From Salticus scenicus (lineage: Eukaryota; Arthropoda; Arachnida; Araneae; Salticidae), in contig OZ005653.1 of assembly GCA_963930645.1 (NCBI GenBank), positions 109,502,259-109,566,258 of the forward strand: 64,000 nucleotides of DNA. The letters run 5' to 3'. The notes below the pieces were generated by a model, which made no database searches, was not told the origin of the DNA, and saw only the letters and a list, made by a program, of their open reading frames with translations. The translations under genes and the position numbers were made by a program. Positions 23,860-34,236 of the stretch are shown here, piece by piece (the stretch's first letter is position 1; every line of letters begins with the position of its first letter).

Positions 23860-24420
23860 TTAACACTAAATAAGTTTCACGTTTAAAATTTCTTTAAGCT
23901 CTAACTTAAAAATACTATTATTACATTCGTTAAAATTTGAACACACATGCACTTTAAAAAATTACTATCATATAAATTTAACAAAAGCTTTAAAACCAGT
24001 AAATGATGTTATATACATTATAAATATAATAAATTTTATGTACAATAAAGTTATATAATAAAAATTATATAAATTAAACTAAATGTAATAAAAAATTTAT
24101 AAATTAAAGTTTACATTCTCACTATGCATTAAATAAATTTCACATTTAAAATTCAAGATGAATTTCCTTTTTCATTCATTAAAAAATTAACACGTATCCA
24201 ATATTAATTTTAAAAAATGACTATTATTTAAAAAGTTTTAAAACAGCCAATAAATTTTATAAGCTTTTACAATTAAATATATTTAACATATTATGAAGTT
24301 TTAAATCACTCAATAAAATTTTATATAGCGAATAAAAATTTATACACATTATAAATATAATGAATATTATATAAACTCATTAAATAAATTTCACACTTAA
24401 CATTTAAATTCTAGCCAAAC
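23860..24420 (+). repeat. Second copy of AT-rich array A
   Basis: Bases 23865-24030 align to 19555-19720 (see there). The similarity continues through TATAATAAA(A/T)ATTATATAAA and CACATTTAAA segments. Noncoding. Confidence 0.8.
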
Positions 24421-25130
24421 AATCTAAAAGTAAATTTTTATCTCTTTATACATAATCATCAACCTTTTGTTTCTATTATAAAGTGAAATATGACTGATCA
24501 TGTATGAATCATGCTTGAACATGCTTTAATTAAAGTTTCTAATCAAAGTTATAAGAAAGTAAAGCTTAGGAAACACCTATGTAATACAGTATAAATATTC
24601 ATGTTTTTTTAGTTAGGTAAAAAAGTCGTATAATTATTTTTACAGAGTAATTATAAATTATTAAATAATTAAGTTTAAGAATTTTTTTCTTCTATAGTAT
24701 GTATATATAAATATTTAGTTAGAAAGTTTTTATTAAAATGCAATAAACAAAGTTTTGTAGGATATTAACTTACAGAGCACCTAAAACTTTAAAAATTTAG
24801 AAACGATTTTACTGGTGATTTTAACCTAAGCATATAATAATAAAGCATATAACCTAAATAATAAAATTTATTGAATTTAGCTTTAAAACACCGTAAAGAT
24901 TTTAGACACATATTTTTACACTGTTTTAATGAAACATCATCAATGTTAGAAAATAATACACACATACAATCACCAGGACTCACCGAGTGGGCTATAACAT
25001 AAAATTATTTCTCATACGTGTAGTAACATTTCTGGCTTAACTAAATACTGAATTGTCATTATTTCAGAAAAAGTTGGGACTTGGTATGAGAACTTGATAC
25101 TATACTTGATATCATACTTGATATCATGAC
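24421..25130. other. AT-rich noncoding DNA
   Basis: No genes recognised. Bases 25080-25140 hold short repeats of ACTTGATATCATACTTGAT type. Confidence 0.55.
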
Positions 25131-25164
25131 TTGATATGAATGATATGAGACATTCTTATCTTTC

Positions 25165-25260
25165 GAGCTCCTAGTCACGTGATCATGACGTCATCCTCTC
25201 ATCAGTGACGTCACCGATTGCTTATCAGCTACCACAACACGCGGGAAATGTCCTTCAGTA
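25165..25260. promoter_or_regulatory. GC-richer patch with two perfect TGACGTCA sites
   Basis: TGACGTCA occurs at 25186-25193 and 25206-25213, next to TCACGTGATC and an ACACGCGGGAA motif. TGACGTCA is the consensus CREB/ATF binding site. Two copies 20 bp apart in otherwise AT-rich DNA could be regulatory or part of a transposon end, since the MITE at 4697-5385 also carries the site in each arm. Function is inferred only. Confidence 0.35.
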
Positions 25261-25294
25261 CGCAGTGAAAAATATTCAAAGTCCACGGGACATT

Positions 25295-25980
25295 ACACGA
25301 AACGATTCCATTGTCTTATAGGGTAAATTGAAATATAACACTCGGAAAAAAGATCGACATATGCCGGAGAAACTATACATACTGCCCGATGAAAATAAGC
25401 CGCACAGCTAAAGAGATGCTAGCAAGATGAGAGTCAAACTGCAACTGAAATCTAACGATTTGACAAGGTCTATAAATCTCCCGTGTTGATTAGACTGTTT
25501 TGAAGAATGGGTTTTCCCCTCACTTAAGCAGAAGGGATGAGACAAAGGTTTTACCCTCACCTAACCATCTATCGCGAAGATATCTCTTAATTAAGTTTCT
25601 TAATTAAAATTATGCAAATTTTATGTATGTCTTTCAAATATCTCTTAAGTAAGTTTTCTAATTAAAACTATGCAAATTTTATGTAAATCTTTCACTCAAT
25701 AAACAAGTAAAACTGAAATATTTGTAAAATTTATGACTACACTCGGAAATTATTTATTCATGTGGATTGAAACTTAATTATTTATAACTCATACTTCGTT
25801 TAGACATGCTTTTTATATTATTCAAATCAAAAAGTTATTTTTATAACGATACTATTGTCTTATACGGTAAATTGAAATATAACACGCGGAAAAATCGACA
25901 TATACCGGAGAAACTATGCATACTGTCCTATGAAAATAAGCCGCACAGCTAAGGAGATGCTACTAGGATTTTTTGGGATT
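25295..25980 (+). repeat. 130-bp direct repeats flanking a 58-bp tandem duplication
   Basis: Bases 25300-25430 and 25845-25975 share ATTGTCTTATA(G/C)GGTAA, TTGAAATATAACAC(T/G)CGG, ATCGACATAT(G/A)CCGGAGAAA, CATACTG(C/T)CC(G/T)ATGAAAA and AAGCCGCACAGCTAA(A/G)GAG. Between them, 25578-25690 duplicates TATCTCTTAA(T/G)TAAGTTT, AATTAAAA and TATGCAAATTTTATGTA. Long direct repeats around an internal block suggest a composite or LTR-like arrangement, but no coding is present. Confidence 0.75.
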
Positions 25981-26159
25981 GCATTAATCTGTGTGAATAG
26001 ATGCGTCTTATATAAGATATTAATGTGTCTGAAAATTCAATAAAAAAAATCCTTAAATTTTTGCAAATGACTGTATATATATAAAATTAGTTTGAAAATA
26101 TAATTAGAAAATATGAAATAGTTGTATATGAAAAAATACTTATTTTTTAATGCATGCAT

Positions 26160-26162
<3 letters not shown>

Positions 26163-26204
<42 letters not shown>
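26163..26204. repeat. (AT)n microsatellite
   Basis: About 21 AT units. Confidence 0.95.
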
Positions 26205-26207
<3 letters not shown>

Positions 26208-26393
26208 AATGAAATAAAATAAGAATTAAAATTCATATTATTAAAATAGTATAAATTTTGCCAAAAAATTACATATATATTTTCGGATAATTGAAATAGA
26301 TTTTCCAATAAATACTACAAATTTATTATTTTAACACCAATACATTTTTACAGTATCAATTTATTGGTTCACTGTCACCTGATTTAGTGTAGG

Positions 26394-26576
26394 TATAAAG
26401 CAATTGTCTTAAAATAACACAATCAAGGTTGTCGGCCGACACACCGGTTGTCGGCCTGGATAGCTCAATTGGTAGAGCCTTGACCTTGTAAGTCAAAGAT
26501 CTGGGGTTCGGCTCCCGGTTCGGACATTATTTTCACTCAGTCGGAAAAATAAATTTCAATAAATATAAAGCAATTG
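26394..26576 (+). mobile_element. tRNA-derived SINE with 13-bp target-site duplication
   Basis: TATAAAGCAATTG at 26394-26406 is repeated exactly at 26564-26576, bracketing a 157-bp insert. The insert has a tRNA-like head (26454-26526) and a tail, TTTCACTCAGTCGGAAAAAT then AAATTTCAATAA. A perfect duplication of this length is the signature of LINE-machinery (target-primed) insertion. A short internal duplication, TTGTCGGCC, precedes the tRNA head (near 26429 and 26449). Confidence 0.85.
26454..26526 (+). tRNA. tRNA-Thr(UGU)-like SINE head, probably not functional
   Basis: D-arm TAGCTCAATTGGTAGAGC, a perfect 5-bp anticodon stem (TTGAC/GTCAA) with loop CTTGTAA (anticodon TGT), and T-arm GGGGTTCGGCTCCCGG. 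The acceptor pairing GCCTGGA/TTCGGAC contains a C-A mismatch and wobbles, and the T stem has a mismatch. With the target duplication around it, the sequence is best read as the Pol III promoter head of a SINE. Confidence 0.65.
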
Positions 26577-27605
26577 CTTTGATATAAATTTAGTGGCGTT
26601 AAAAAATAAAATTGTGGTATTCATCTGCCAACCCTGAGTTGAAAAGTTAAGATTATTTTTATTTATTTATTTATTTTTATCAGGTTTTATAAAATTAATG
26701 ACATATAATACATATTTCAAAAGAATCACGTAAGAAAGTGTTTGGAAATTTCCTTCGACTTATCACTACAAGTTATTTATATCTGTAACAAATAACGTCG
26801 AAGCATCTTTTGTTTTTATAGCGATTATATGTTAAAACTTTCTATCTTTTAGGGAAAAAAAAAAAAAAAAAAAAAAAAGTGGCAAGGAAATCCTTGCGGT
26901 TGCATCACTCATCTAGCTCAGTGAATTGGGAATCGAAATAAGTACTACATATTTCTATATTATGCAGGACATATTAAAAGCAAGGGTATTTATTCAGAAG
27001 ATATATTGATAATACGATATTAATGCATTTTATTTTATTATGTTTGAATTTTCTCTTGCATTATTTATATGTATGTAAATTTGTCATTTTGTTCAATAAC
27101 TTTAAGCATCTATAAAATCATGGTCTATTTTATTGTGAAAATTAGAAATATAATTTTAAATACAACTCTATTTTCTAACATTTTTATTATTTTTTTTATT
27201 TATTCAATAAATATTTTTTAATTATGTGTTAAATGTAAAACAATTTTCTTGACAAATTTGACTTAAAAATATACAGAATATTTTAAGGCTGATATCAATA
27301 AATTATAATAAACACTTTTGTATTTTAGTAACAGAAGCCACAAAGAGGTTTTGCAAAATGCCAAACATGAATTAAAAAATTGTTAACTAAAATAACATAA
27401 ATATTAGTCCGAAATTTCAAGTGCATAAATGAAGTTTGTAGAGTTGGTGTCTAAAAGCTGTTAGTTCATAAGACATATCTAGAAAGAAACTCATGAATAC
27501 ATATAAGAAAATTTTACGCTTTTTTGTATTCAGAAAATTTTTAATAGAACGTTTTATATATTTCTCCAGTACTATTCACTCATTAAATATAGTTAAAAAA
27601 AAAAA
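26577..27605. other. AT-rich noncoding DNA
   Basis: No gene recognised. A26 run at about 26853-26878. Confidence 0.5.
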
Positions 27606-27629
27606 AAAAAAAAAAAAATGGATAAAATC

Positions 27630-28010
27630 CCATTCTTCTATAGACATTGTAAAAATTCGTAAAAATTGAAGAAATTGGTATAATTGAGCGTGGTTTGTGA
27701 AAACGTTAATCTCAAGGGGGAAAAAATGTTTGTTGAAGGCGCTGCACAGGAGCGCAACGAATATATAGAAATCAGTGTTCTATACAGCACGGTTTTACGA
27801 ATAACAGCTCATTTTTAATTTTTCTCCCATACTTGTGCTGACATAAAGTATTAATTACGATGCTGACTTCTTGGATAAAGCGTTGTTGGTGAAGATCATT
27901 TACCTCAGCTATAAATCGCTGTTAGCGGTGTTGTAACTCGTTTGAAAACTGCAATTTGCGATGATGGGGGATAAATAGAATAGTAGTCGCATGCTGTTAA
28001 ACATTTGAAT
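27630..28010 (+). mobile_element. Fragment of the mariner-like family seen at 16448-17045
   Basis: TATAGACATTGTAAAAATTC, TTGAAGAAATTGGTATAATT, GAGCGTGGTTTGTGAAAACG match the terminal repeat of the element at 16.4 kb. The interior has GATAAAGCG(T)TGTTGG-like transposase-tail sequence in plus orientation near 27876-27960. A matching opposite end was not found, so this is a truncated copy. Confidence 0.5.
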
Positions 28011-28249
28011 ATAAATTAATATGGTTTTTTTTAGAAATGCGTGATTTGCTCACATGCAGCACCCTCTAACGACGAAAATTTAAACAATTTTTTCTTTAAT
28101 AATAAAAAAAAAAAAGATTTAATGTGAATAGATCATCAATTTTTACTCTGCAACTAGCAGATGAATAGGTTATAATTGCAAAGAATACAAATGACTTCGA
28201 AAAAATGACGATAAAAATTAAGGAAGAACAAGCAAAATAGGGTTTACTC

Positions 28250-28660
28250 GTGCACGTGAGTATTACCGAATACCTACGTATAGGACGAAAAGAGATTGAC
28301 TTAAATCTGATTAATAAATTGAAGATAGAAAGCTGTGAGCATTATAGGTATCTTCGAGTTGGTATTAACAAAGAAGGCAAAGACTCACAAGAAACTAAAC
28401 GTAGGATTTGTCATGGAAGAAATGCAGTTAAAGTATTGAATTCTATTTTGAGGAGAGAAGAGATCTCTAGGAAGATGGTGTGTAATACATGCAATTCTAT
28501 TTTTAAGAGCATATTACTAATCAGAGTATAGCGATGAAGACAAAAAAAAGAAAAAAAATTGCGGCAGTGGAAATGCCCTAAGAACATCATGCAGGATATC
28601 AAGGACAGAAAGAATACGAAATAAAAGAATTTATGGAAATTAAGGATAACATATTAGATG

Positions 28661-28695
<35 letters not shown>

Positions 28696-28765
28696 AATCT
28701 GGAAGGGTCATATTAAATGAATGAACGGTGAAATGTTGATTAAAATCGCTTTTAACTATAAAACA
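28250..28765 (+). pseudogene. Non-LTR retrotransposon reverse-transcriptase C-terminal remnant
   Basis: The open frame reads RKEIDLNLINKLKIESCEHY, RYLRVGINKEGKDSQETKRR and AVKVLNSILRREEISRKM, typical of the segment after the RT catalytic core of arthropod LINEs (the xYLG-xI region and following helices). After a stop near 28531 the reading continues in other frames with RNTK..EFMEI, DNILDVLKK and LIWKGHI..MNGEML, the conserved tail of such ORFs. An A29 run (28663-28691) is inserted in the tail. The catalytic YADD part is not present, so this is a broken 5'-truncated copy. It has no functional link to the Tc1 composite that follows 90 bp downstream. Confidence 0.8.
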
Positions 28766-28929
28766 AATCAAAAAGGGAAAAAAATAAGACTAAGAATGAG
28801 ATAGATTGTATGAGGTGGATGATATAAAAAATACGATGATATATATATTCATAGATACTACTGGCCATTAAAATTGCTACACCAAGAAGGAATGATAATA
28901 ACGGAATGAAATTTGTTGGACACATACAT

Positions 28930-29450
28930 TATAGTAGGAAGAATAATTGATTAAAATTTCAGGAAATTTGGAGTAATATGTACTGAGAAAACAGCACATA
29001 AATCAGCGACATCTGTGAGCAATAACATAACATATCTGCCTAGGCATTAAATCGAACAGCAATTGGATGACATGTACGTGTAGAGCATTTCATGAAGTTT
29101 TAACTCGATACCACAATTCATCGATCGAAGTTACTGGTGAGTGGTGGGGGGCAGTCGATTAAACAGTCATTTTCATTAGCGCGAGATCAGGAGAACGCGC
29201 TGGCTAGAGCAACAGTGGAACACATTCGGCATCAATGAAGGTCCAGACAATATGGACAACTTGTGGTCGTGCATTGTCCTGCTGAAATGTTGCGCTTCGG
29301 AGGCCTTGAACATAGGGCAGAGCGATGGGCCTTAACTCGTCAGAATTGTAATGGCTGGTATTCAGAGTGGCGGGAATGAAAACAAGAGGTGACCGGGACA
29401 TGTATCCAAGGGTGCAACATACCATCAATCCAGGTGGTGACTCAGTATGC
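28930..29450 (-). pseudogene. Tc1-like transposase 3' half (left arm)
   Basis: The minus strand encodes MVCCTLGYMSRSPLVFIPAT, NSDELRPIALPYVQGLRSAT and FQQDNARPQVVHIVWTFIDA, then in another frame the domain leading to the last catalytic residue. QQDN holds the second catalytic Asp of the DDE triad. The N-terminal helix-turn-helix domain and the first Asp are missing. Frameshifts follow WTFIDAE. It is a relic and shares its sequence in inverted orientation with the right arm. No active enzyme can be made. Confidence 0.85.
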
Positions 29451-29479
29451 GGCTACCAAAATTCTGATTTCCCTCAAAA

Positions 29480-30115
29480 CTGCATAACTGGCATGGGCGT
29501 CATTAATGTGTGATGAACGATGAACCTGGACGCACGAATGGCGTGAAGTCACTTTTCAGACAAATCACAATCCTGTTTACAGCATCAAGATTGACTTATC
29601 CGTATTTAACGGCATTACGAATAATGCACAATGCCAGCTGGGATTCGACATCATCATACTGTCCATCATTTGCAATGATGTTATGGGTTCCCATTGAATA
29701 CACGTCTCGATTACTTCATGTTCGTATTCCTGGCACTGTTCGTATTCCTCTGAACAGCGGCCATTACATTTCTGATGAGTTAAGGCTCGTCCCTCTGCCC
29801 TGTATTCGAGGCCTCCTTAGTGCAAAATTTAAGCAAGATAATGCACGGCCGCAAGTTGTTTGTGTTCTACGGACCTTCTTTGATACATAATATGTTCGAC
29901 TGTTGCTCTGGCCAGCGCGTTCTCCTGATCTCTCACCAATGAAAATGACTGTTTAATAGTTGAAAAGTGACTGGCCCCCCACCACACACCAGTAACTTCG
30001 ATCGATGAATTGTGGCATCTTGTTAAAACATCATGAAGTGCTCTACCAGTACATGTCATCCAATCGCTGTTAGATTCAATTCCTATGCAGATATGTGCTG
30101 TTATTGCTCACAGAG
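29480..30115 (+). pseudogene. Tc1-like transposase 3' half (right arm)
   Basis: The plus strand begins with WTWTHEWREV, a conserved block just before the first catalytic Asp. It continues through frame changes with GIRHHHTVHH, then EYTSRLLHVRIPGTVR, SDELRLVPLPCIRGLLSAKF and KQDNARPQVVCVLRTFFDT. After a stop, YVRLLLWPARSPDLSP appears, but the expected E of SPIE is replaced (SPMK) with a local deletion. The tail ends in ALPVHVIQSL-like sequence. It extends further 5' than the left arm but still lacks the DNA-binding domain. Several frameshifts and stops make it inactive. Confidence 0.85.
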
Positions 30116-30289
30116 ATCGCTGCTTTATGTACTGTTTTCTCAGTACATATTACTCCAAATTTCCTGAAATTTTAATCAGTTGTTCTTCCTACTAGTATAA
30201 TGTATGTGTCCAACAAATGTCATTCCGTTATTATCATTCTTTCTTGGTGCAGCAGTTTTAATGGCCAGTAGTGTATATAATCAGCCCTC

Positions 30290-30385
30290 TTGAGAATGTT
30301 TTAGCAAACAGCGTTTAATTCTACCATTTCTTTCAATTTTTATGAATTTTTAAACTGTCTATAAATTTATGGGATAGATTTTACT
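30290..30385 (-). mobile_element. Solo end of the mariner-like family
   Basis: AGCGTTTAATTCTACCATTT, TTTCAATTTTTATGAA and AAACTGTCTATAAATTTATG match the right terminal repeat at 16960-17045. No partner end is visible nearby. It directly abuts the Tc1 composite. Confidence 0.55.
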
Positions 30386-31841
30386 AGGTTAACTTTCACA
30401 GCAACATTCCTTGAATTTTATTAATCTTGAACAAACTTTTCTAGTAACAAACGCATTAACTTCAAAATACATCATTTGGATCGCCTGGCATTATTTGTCT
30501 TTAATTTACTCTAAGAGACACACATAAAGATCAAACAAAATTTTTACTTCAGTATTTAGAAAGCCTCAAAACGTCTAAATATGCAAAAAATCAAGCTATG
30601 AATATTTAGCTTAAAAAAATACATTATTTACCATATGGCTATGAGAATTCATTTCAACTCCTGCGCAGCTTTCACGGACATGGTAAAATATTAAAGTAAA
30701 GCACTTCCACTAACAATAAAAAATAATGTTATGACTTAAATATTGGCAGCGCTATATATCTTCTAAAAGTTATATGTACATACTACATCCTACGTTAATG
30801 CACGTGGCGTAACCTGAAGTAAACTTCCATCAATTTTAAAGTATTGTCGTACTATGATTTAGTTCTTTTCTGTAGCCCTGTAAACGAACAGAGAATGATT
30901 TCTATACCATATTCTACATAAAACATGTTTTTACATATATAATATATATATATATATAAATATATATTAGTTTTATTTGGTTTAGTGCAGTCTATAGATT
31001 TTCAACTCTACTTATCTGCAATTTTCTCTATTGACGTAATGTATTTGAATTATCTTGGGTGTCCCTATGCACGAATCATTTGCTTGATATCAACGAAAAG
31101 TTTAGTGTAGCATCCCTATATCATACACATTTCCGATACCAAGTTTGGACTTTCTGATATAAGTTGTTTTTGAGATATGCTGATAAAAAGGAGACACACA
31201 CACATACAGACCAACCGCTAAAAACATGATTTTTGGATTTAGGGGACCTCAAAATGTGTAACTACAACAAAAACTCAATTTTGAAAATTTGACCCTAAAG
31301 CAATACTTTCTTTATCTTGTGTATAAATGCCCTGTCAAAATATATAAATTTGAGAGAGCACTAACAGTTGATCAACTAGTGGCGCACAACGTTATTTCAG
31401 TCTTTAAATCTGAATTATGCTGAAAACAAAACGTGTAAAACGCACATTTTTTGGCTGAGAGTTTTCTAAACTGTGATCTACGGAAGCAGAAAAAAATAGA
31501 AGGGGCGGGGGGGGGGGGGAGAAAATACTACTAAATTACGATACCAGCATGTTTTGGTCGAAAGAGTGACATCTTCTCCATATCTCTGCTGTATTCATCG
31601 TGACATGTGGTTTTTAACGCATCTTCTGCGTTATGTTCTCAGCTCTCTTATATACAGGATTTTTTTTTTGTACCAATTCAAGGAACTAGCTGCAACTGTG
31701 CATCAAAAATCTTATATACCATATGGCTTTAATGATATAAATATTAATTCGAAAATATATGAAATCTTTCATTAATAATAGTAATAAAAAATTTTCATTT
31801 TACTATATAAAATCACAAGATATTTGCATAATCGTTTGGTA
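30386..31841. other. AT-rich DNA with dispersed-repeat fragment
   Basis: Bases 31060-31330 carry a dispersed repeat (AGTTTGGACTTTCTGATATA, ACACACACACATACAGACC, AGGGGACCTCAAAATGTG) related to those at 1.2, 52-54 and 57 kb. A 13-G run interrupted once lies at 31501-31520. No gene. Confidence 0.55.
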
Positions 31842-31843
31842 TC

Positions 31844-33440
31844 TCTATATATATAAAAGAGTACTTCCACTCACTCACTCACTCACTCACTGACTCATCA
31901 ACGCACAGCAAAATCTACTGGAGCCACTGACTCGAAACTGGGTCAGATTATAGAACATATAGTGTAAGCACCCACTAAGAAGCGATTTTACGAAATTCGC
32001 CCCCCAAGGGGGAGTAGGGGGCAAAATGTGATTTCACAAAAACCTCCTTAACTCAAAGAAAAAAACAGATATCCGTACAATTTTTGCTTCAAAATATAGC
32101 TAACACAAATATCTAAAAACCAATTTCTGGAATTTTAGAAATTCGGTCCCCAAGGGTGGAAAGGGGGCAAAACGTGATTTCACATGCTCAAAACGTGGTT
32201 TACATACTCCTATATATCTGAAACAAAAAAATAGATATACGTGAAACTTTTGCTTCAATATATAGCTAATACAAATACCTAAAAAGCAATTTCTGGAATT
32301 TTAGAAATTCAGCCCCCAAGAGGGGGAGAGAGAGGGGGCAAAACGTGATTCGAAATAATCCTTTATATCGCAAACAGAAAAAAGATACATGTGAGATTTT
32401 TGTCCTAAAATATAGCTCTCACAAATGCATAAAAAATATATATATATCTTTTTTAATTTTAGAAATTCATCCTCGGTGGGGCGGGAAAGGGGGCTATGGG
32501 GCAGAAAAAAAAATAGAAATACAGTTAGATTGTTCAAAATTGGTACAGATAGGTTTTACAGGCCTGGATGTCGAATGGGGATATTTTCGAAAGTGTAAAG
32601 TTATTAGGGGGGTCAGAAAGGGGGAGGGGTGGAGGGGCAATCTATACATATAAAGGAGTACTTCCACTCACTCACTCACTGACTCATCAACGCACAGCAA
32701 AATCTACTGGAGCCACTGACTCGAAACTAGGTCAGATTATAGAACATATAGTGTAAGCACCCACTAAGAAGCGATTTTACGAAATTCGCCCCCCAAGAAG
32801 AAGTAGGGGGCAAAATGTGATTTCCCAAAAACCTCCATAACTCAAAGAAAAAAACAGATATCCGTAAAAATTTTGAATTAAAATATAGCTAACACAAATA
32901 TCTAAAAACCAATTTCTGGAATTTTAGAAATTCGTTCCCCAAGGGGGGAAAGGGGGCAAAATGTGATTTCACATACTCCTATATATCTCAAACAAAAAAA
33001 ACAGATATACATGAAACTTTTGCTCCAATATATAGCTAATACCTAAAAAGTAATTTCTGGAATTTTTGAAATTCAGCCCCCAAGAGGGGGAGAGAGAGGG
33101 GGCAAAACGTGATTTGAAATAATCCTTTATATCACAAACAGAAAAAAAAGATATATGTGAGATTTTTGTTCTAAAATACAGCTCTAACAAATAATTGTTT
33201 TAATTTTAGAAATTCATACCAGGTGGGGCGGGAAAGGGGGCTATGGGGCATAAAAAAAATAGAAATACAGTTAGATTGTTCAAAATTGGTACAGATAGGT
33301 TTTACAGGCCTGGAAGTCGAATAAGGATATTTTCGAAAGTGTAAAGTTATTATGGGTGTTAGAAAGGGGGAGGGGGTGAAGGGGCAAAAAAATAAAAATA
33401 GAGTTAGACTGTTCAAAATTGGTACATAGAGGTTTTTGAT
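31844..33440 (+). repeat. Two direct repeats of about 797 bp inside the Helitron
   Basis: From 31844 and again from 32641 the same series is read: GAGTACTTCCACTCACTCAC, TCAACGCACAGCAAAATCTA, ACTGGAGCCACTGACTCGAA, GTGTAAGCACCCACTAAGAA, then GCCCCCCAAG(G/A)-type blocks with GGGGGCAAAA(T/C)GTGATTT. Differences are mostly small indels, for example four versus three or more TCAC units. Confidence 0.9.
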
Positions 33441-33895
33441 ACTTACAAATCGATTGCGGATGTTTTCGAATTTGTAAAGTAATTAGGAGGGGTGGGAGGG
33501 GGAGTGTGGAGGGACAAAAAATAAAAATAGAATTAGGTTGCTCAAAATTGGCACATGGAGGTTTTTGATACCTTTCAATCGATTGCGAATATTTTCGAAT
33601 TTGTAAAATTATTAGGATAGACGGGAAAGGGTGTAAGGAGCAAAAATATATAAATAACGGTTAGATCGCTGAAAATTAGTGTTGTTAGGTTTTGAGGCCG
33701 GATAAATATATTGCGGATATTTTCGAAAGTACAGAATTATTACGAGTGGAGGAAAGGGGGACGGACGCAGGGGTAAAAAGAAAGAAATTCAGATATAATG
33801 TTAGAAATCAGTATTATTAGGTTTAAATGACGGAGAGTACGATTGCGAGTATTTTTAAAGTCTAAAATAATTTGGAGGGGTGGGAACTGTAGGTG
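33255..33895 (+). repeat. G-rich tandem array, about 120-bp period
   Basis: Units contain (C/A)AAAA(A/T)AAAAATAGA(G/A)TTAG, TGTTCAAAATTGGTACA, GGTTTT(T/A)(G/C)A, ATTTTCGAA(A/T)GTGTAAAGTT and AT(T/G)AG(G/T)-GGGAAAGGGGGA-like blocks. Copies start near 33262, 33393, 33520, 33645 and 33780 with increasing divergence. A related single unit lies at 32510-32640. Short open frames over this region (32301-33416) are translations of the repeat, not genes. Confidence 0.8.
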
Positions 33896-34236
33896 AAGGA
33901 CTATGCGCGGCGCGCAGGAAGTGGAGTCCCGGACCGATTATTCAACAATGGGAGAAGATTTTTTTTTAAAAATATATATATATGTATATATATTTATGTT
34001 TTTCCCTTACGATAATATAGTCATGCATTAAGAGTGTCGAACATAAATGCACGCGCGCAGCACACAAAGGCCTGCGCTGCCGAAGGCATTGGGGACCATG
34101 TGTGACATTTTTTCCAATCAGAATTTTTTCTCTCTCTTTTTTTTCACATGATAAAAATTAATGCAAATTTGAGAATTCATTAACTACAGTGATTCATTTT
34201 AAACTAGTGACCAGCGAAGCGGGCATAGCCTGCTAG

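Larger units (their letters stand above)
28856..30273. mobile_element. Head-to-head composite of two Tc1-family 3' halves
   Basis: The left end, TACTACTGGCCATTAAAATT with ACACCAAGAAGGAATGATAA, is inverted at the right end, where TTATCATTCTTTCTTGGTGC precedes AATGGCCAGTAGTG|TA. The inverted similarity is not limited to the terminus. It covers about 550 bp of each arm (28856-29425 and 29700-30273), including transposase coding sequence. So both outer ends are the same 3' end of one element, in opposite orientation. A TA flanks the right end. The left flank (GA) has drifted. Confidence 0.85.
31842..34236 (+). mobile_element. Non-autonomous Helitron (two 5' ends, one 3' end)
   Basis: It starts A|TCTCTATATATATAAAAG and ends in AGCGGGC-ATA-GCCTGCT, a 7-bp hairpin (34219-34235), followed by CTAG|T at 34233-34237. 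This is the Helitron pattern: 5' TC, a 3' hairpin then CTRR, insertion between A and T, and no terminal inverted repeats or duplication. No Rep or helicase sequence is inside. A second 5' end, A|TCTATACATATAAAGGAG, occurs at 32641. The interior is two about 800-bp direct repeats plus G-rich tandem units. Confidence 0.8.

Noticed and set aside
26454..26526. Functional tRNA-Thr gene
   Set aside because: There are mismatches in the acceptor and T stems, and the segment lies inside a 13-bp target duplication with a SINE tail.
31501..31520. G run near 31.5 kb as a telomeric or regulatory element
   Set aside because: It is an isolated near-homopolymer without repeats of a telomere unit.
32301..33416. 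Overlapping 60-100 residue frames at 32.3-33.4 kb
   Set aside because: They repeat with the 797-bp and 120-bp Helitron repeats on both strands and show no coding constraint.
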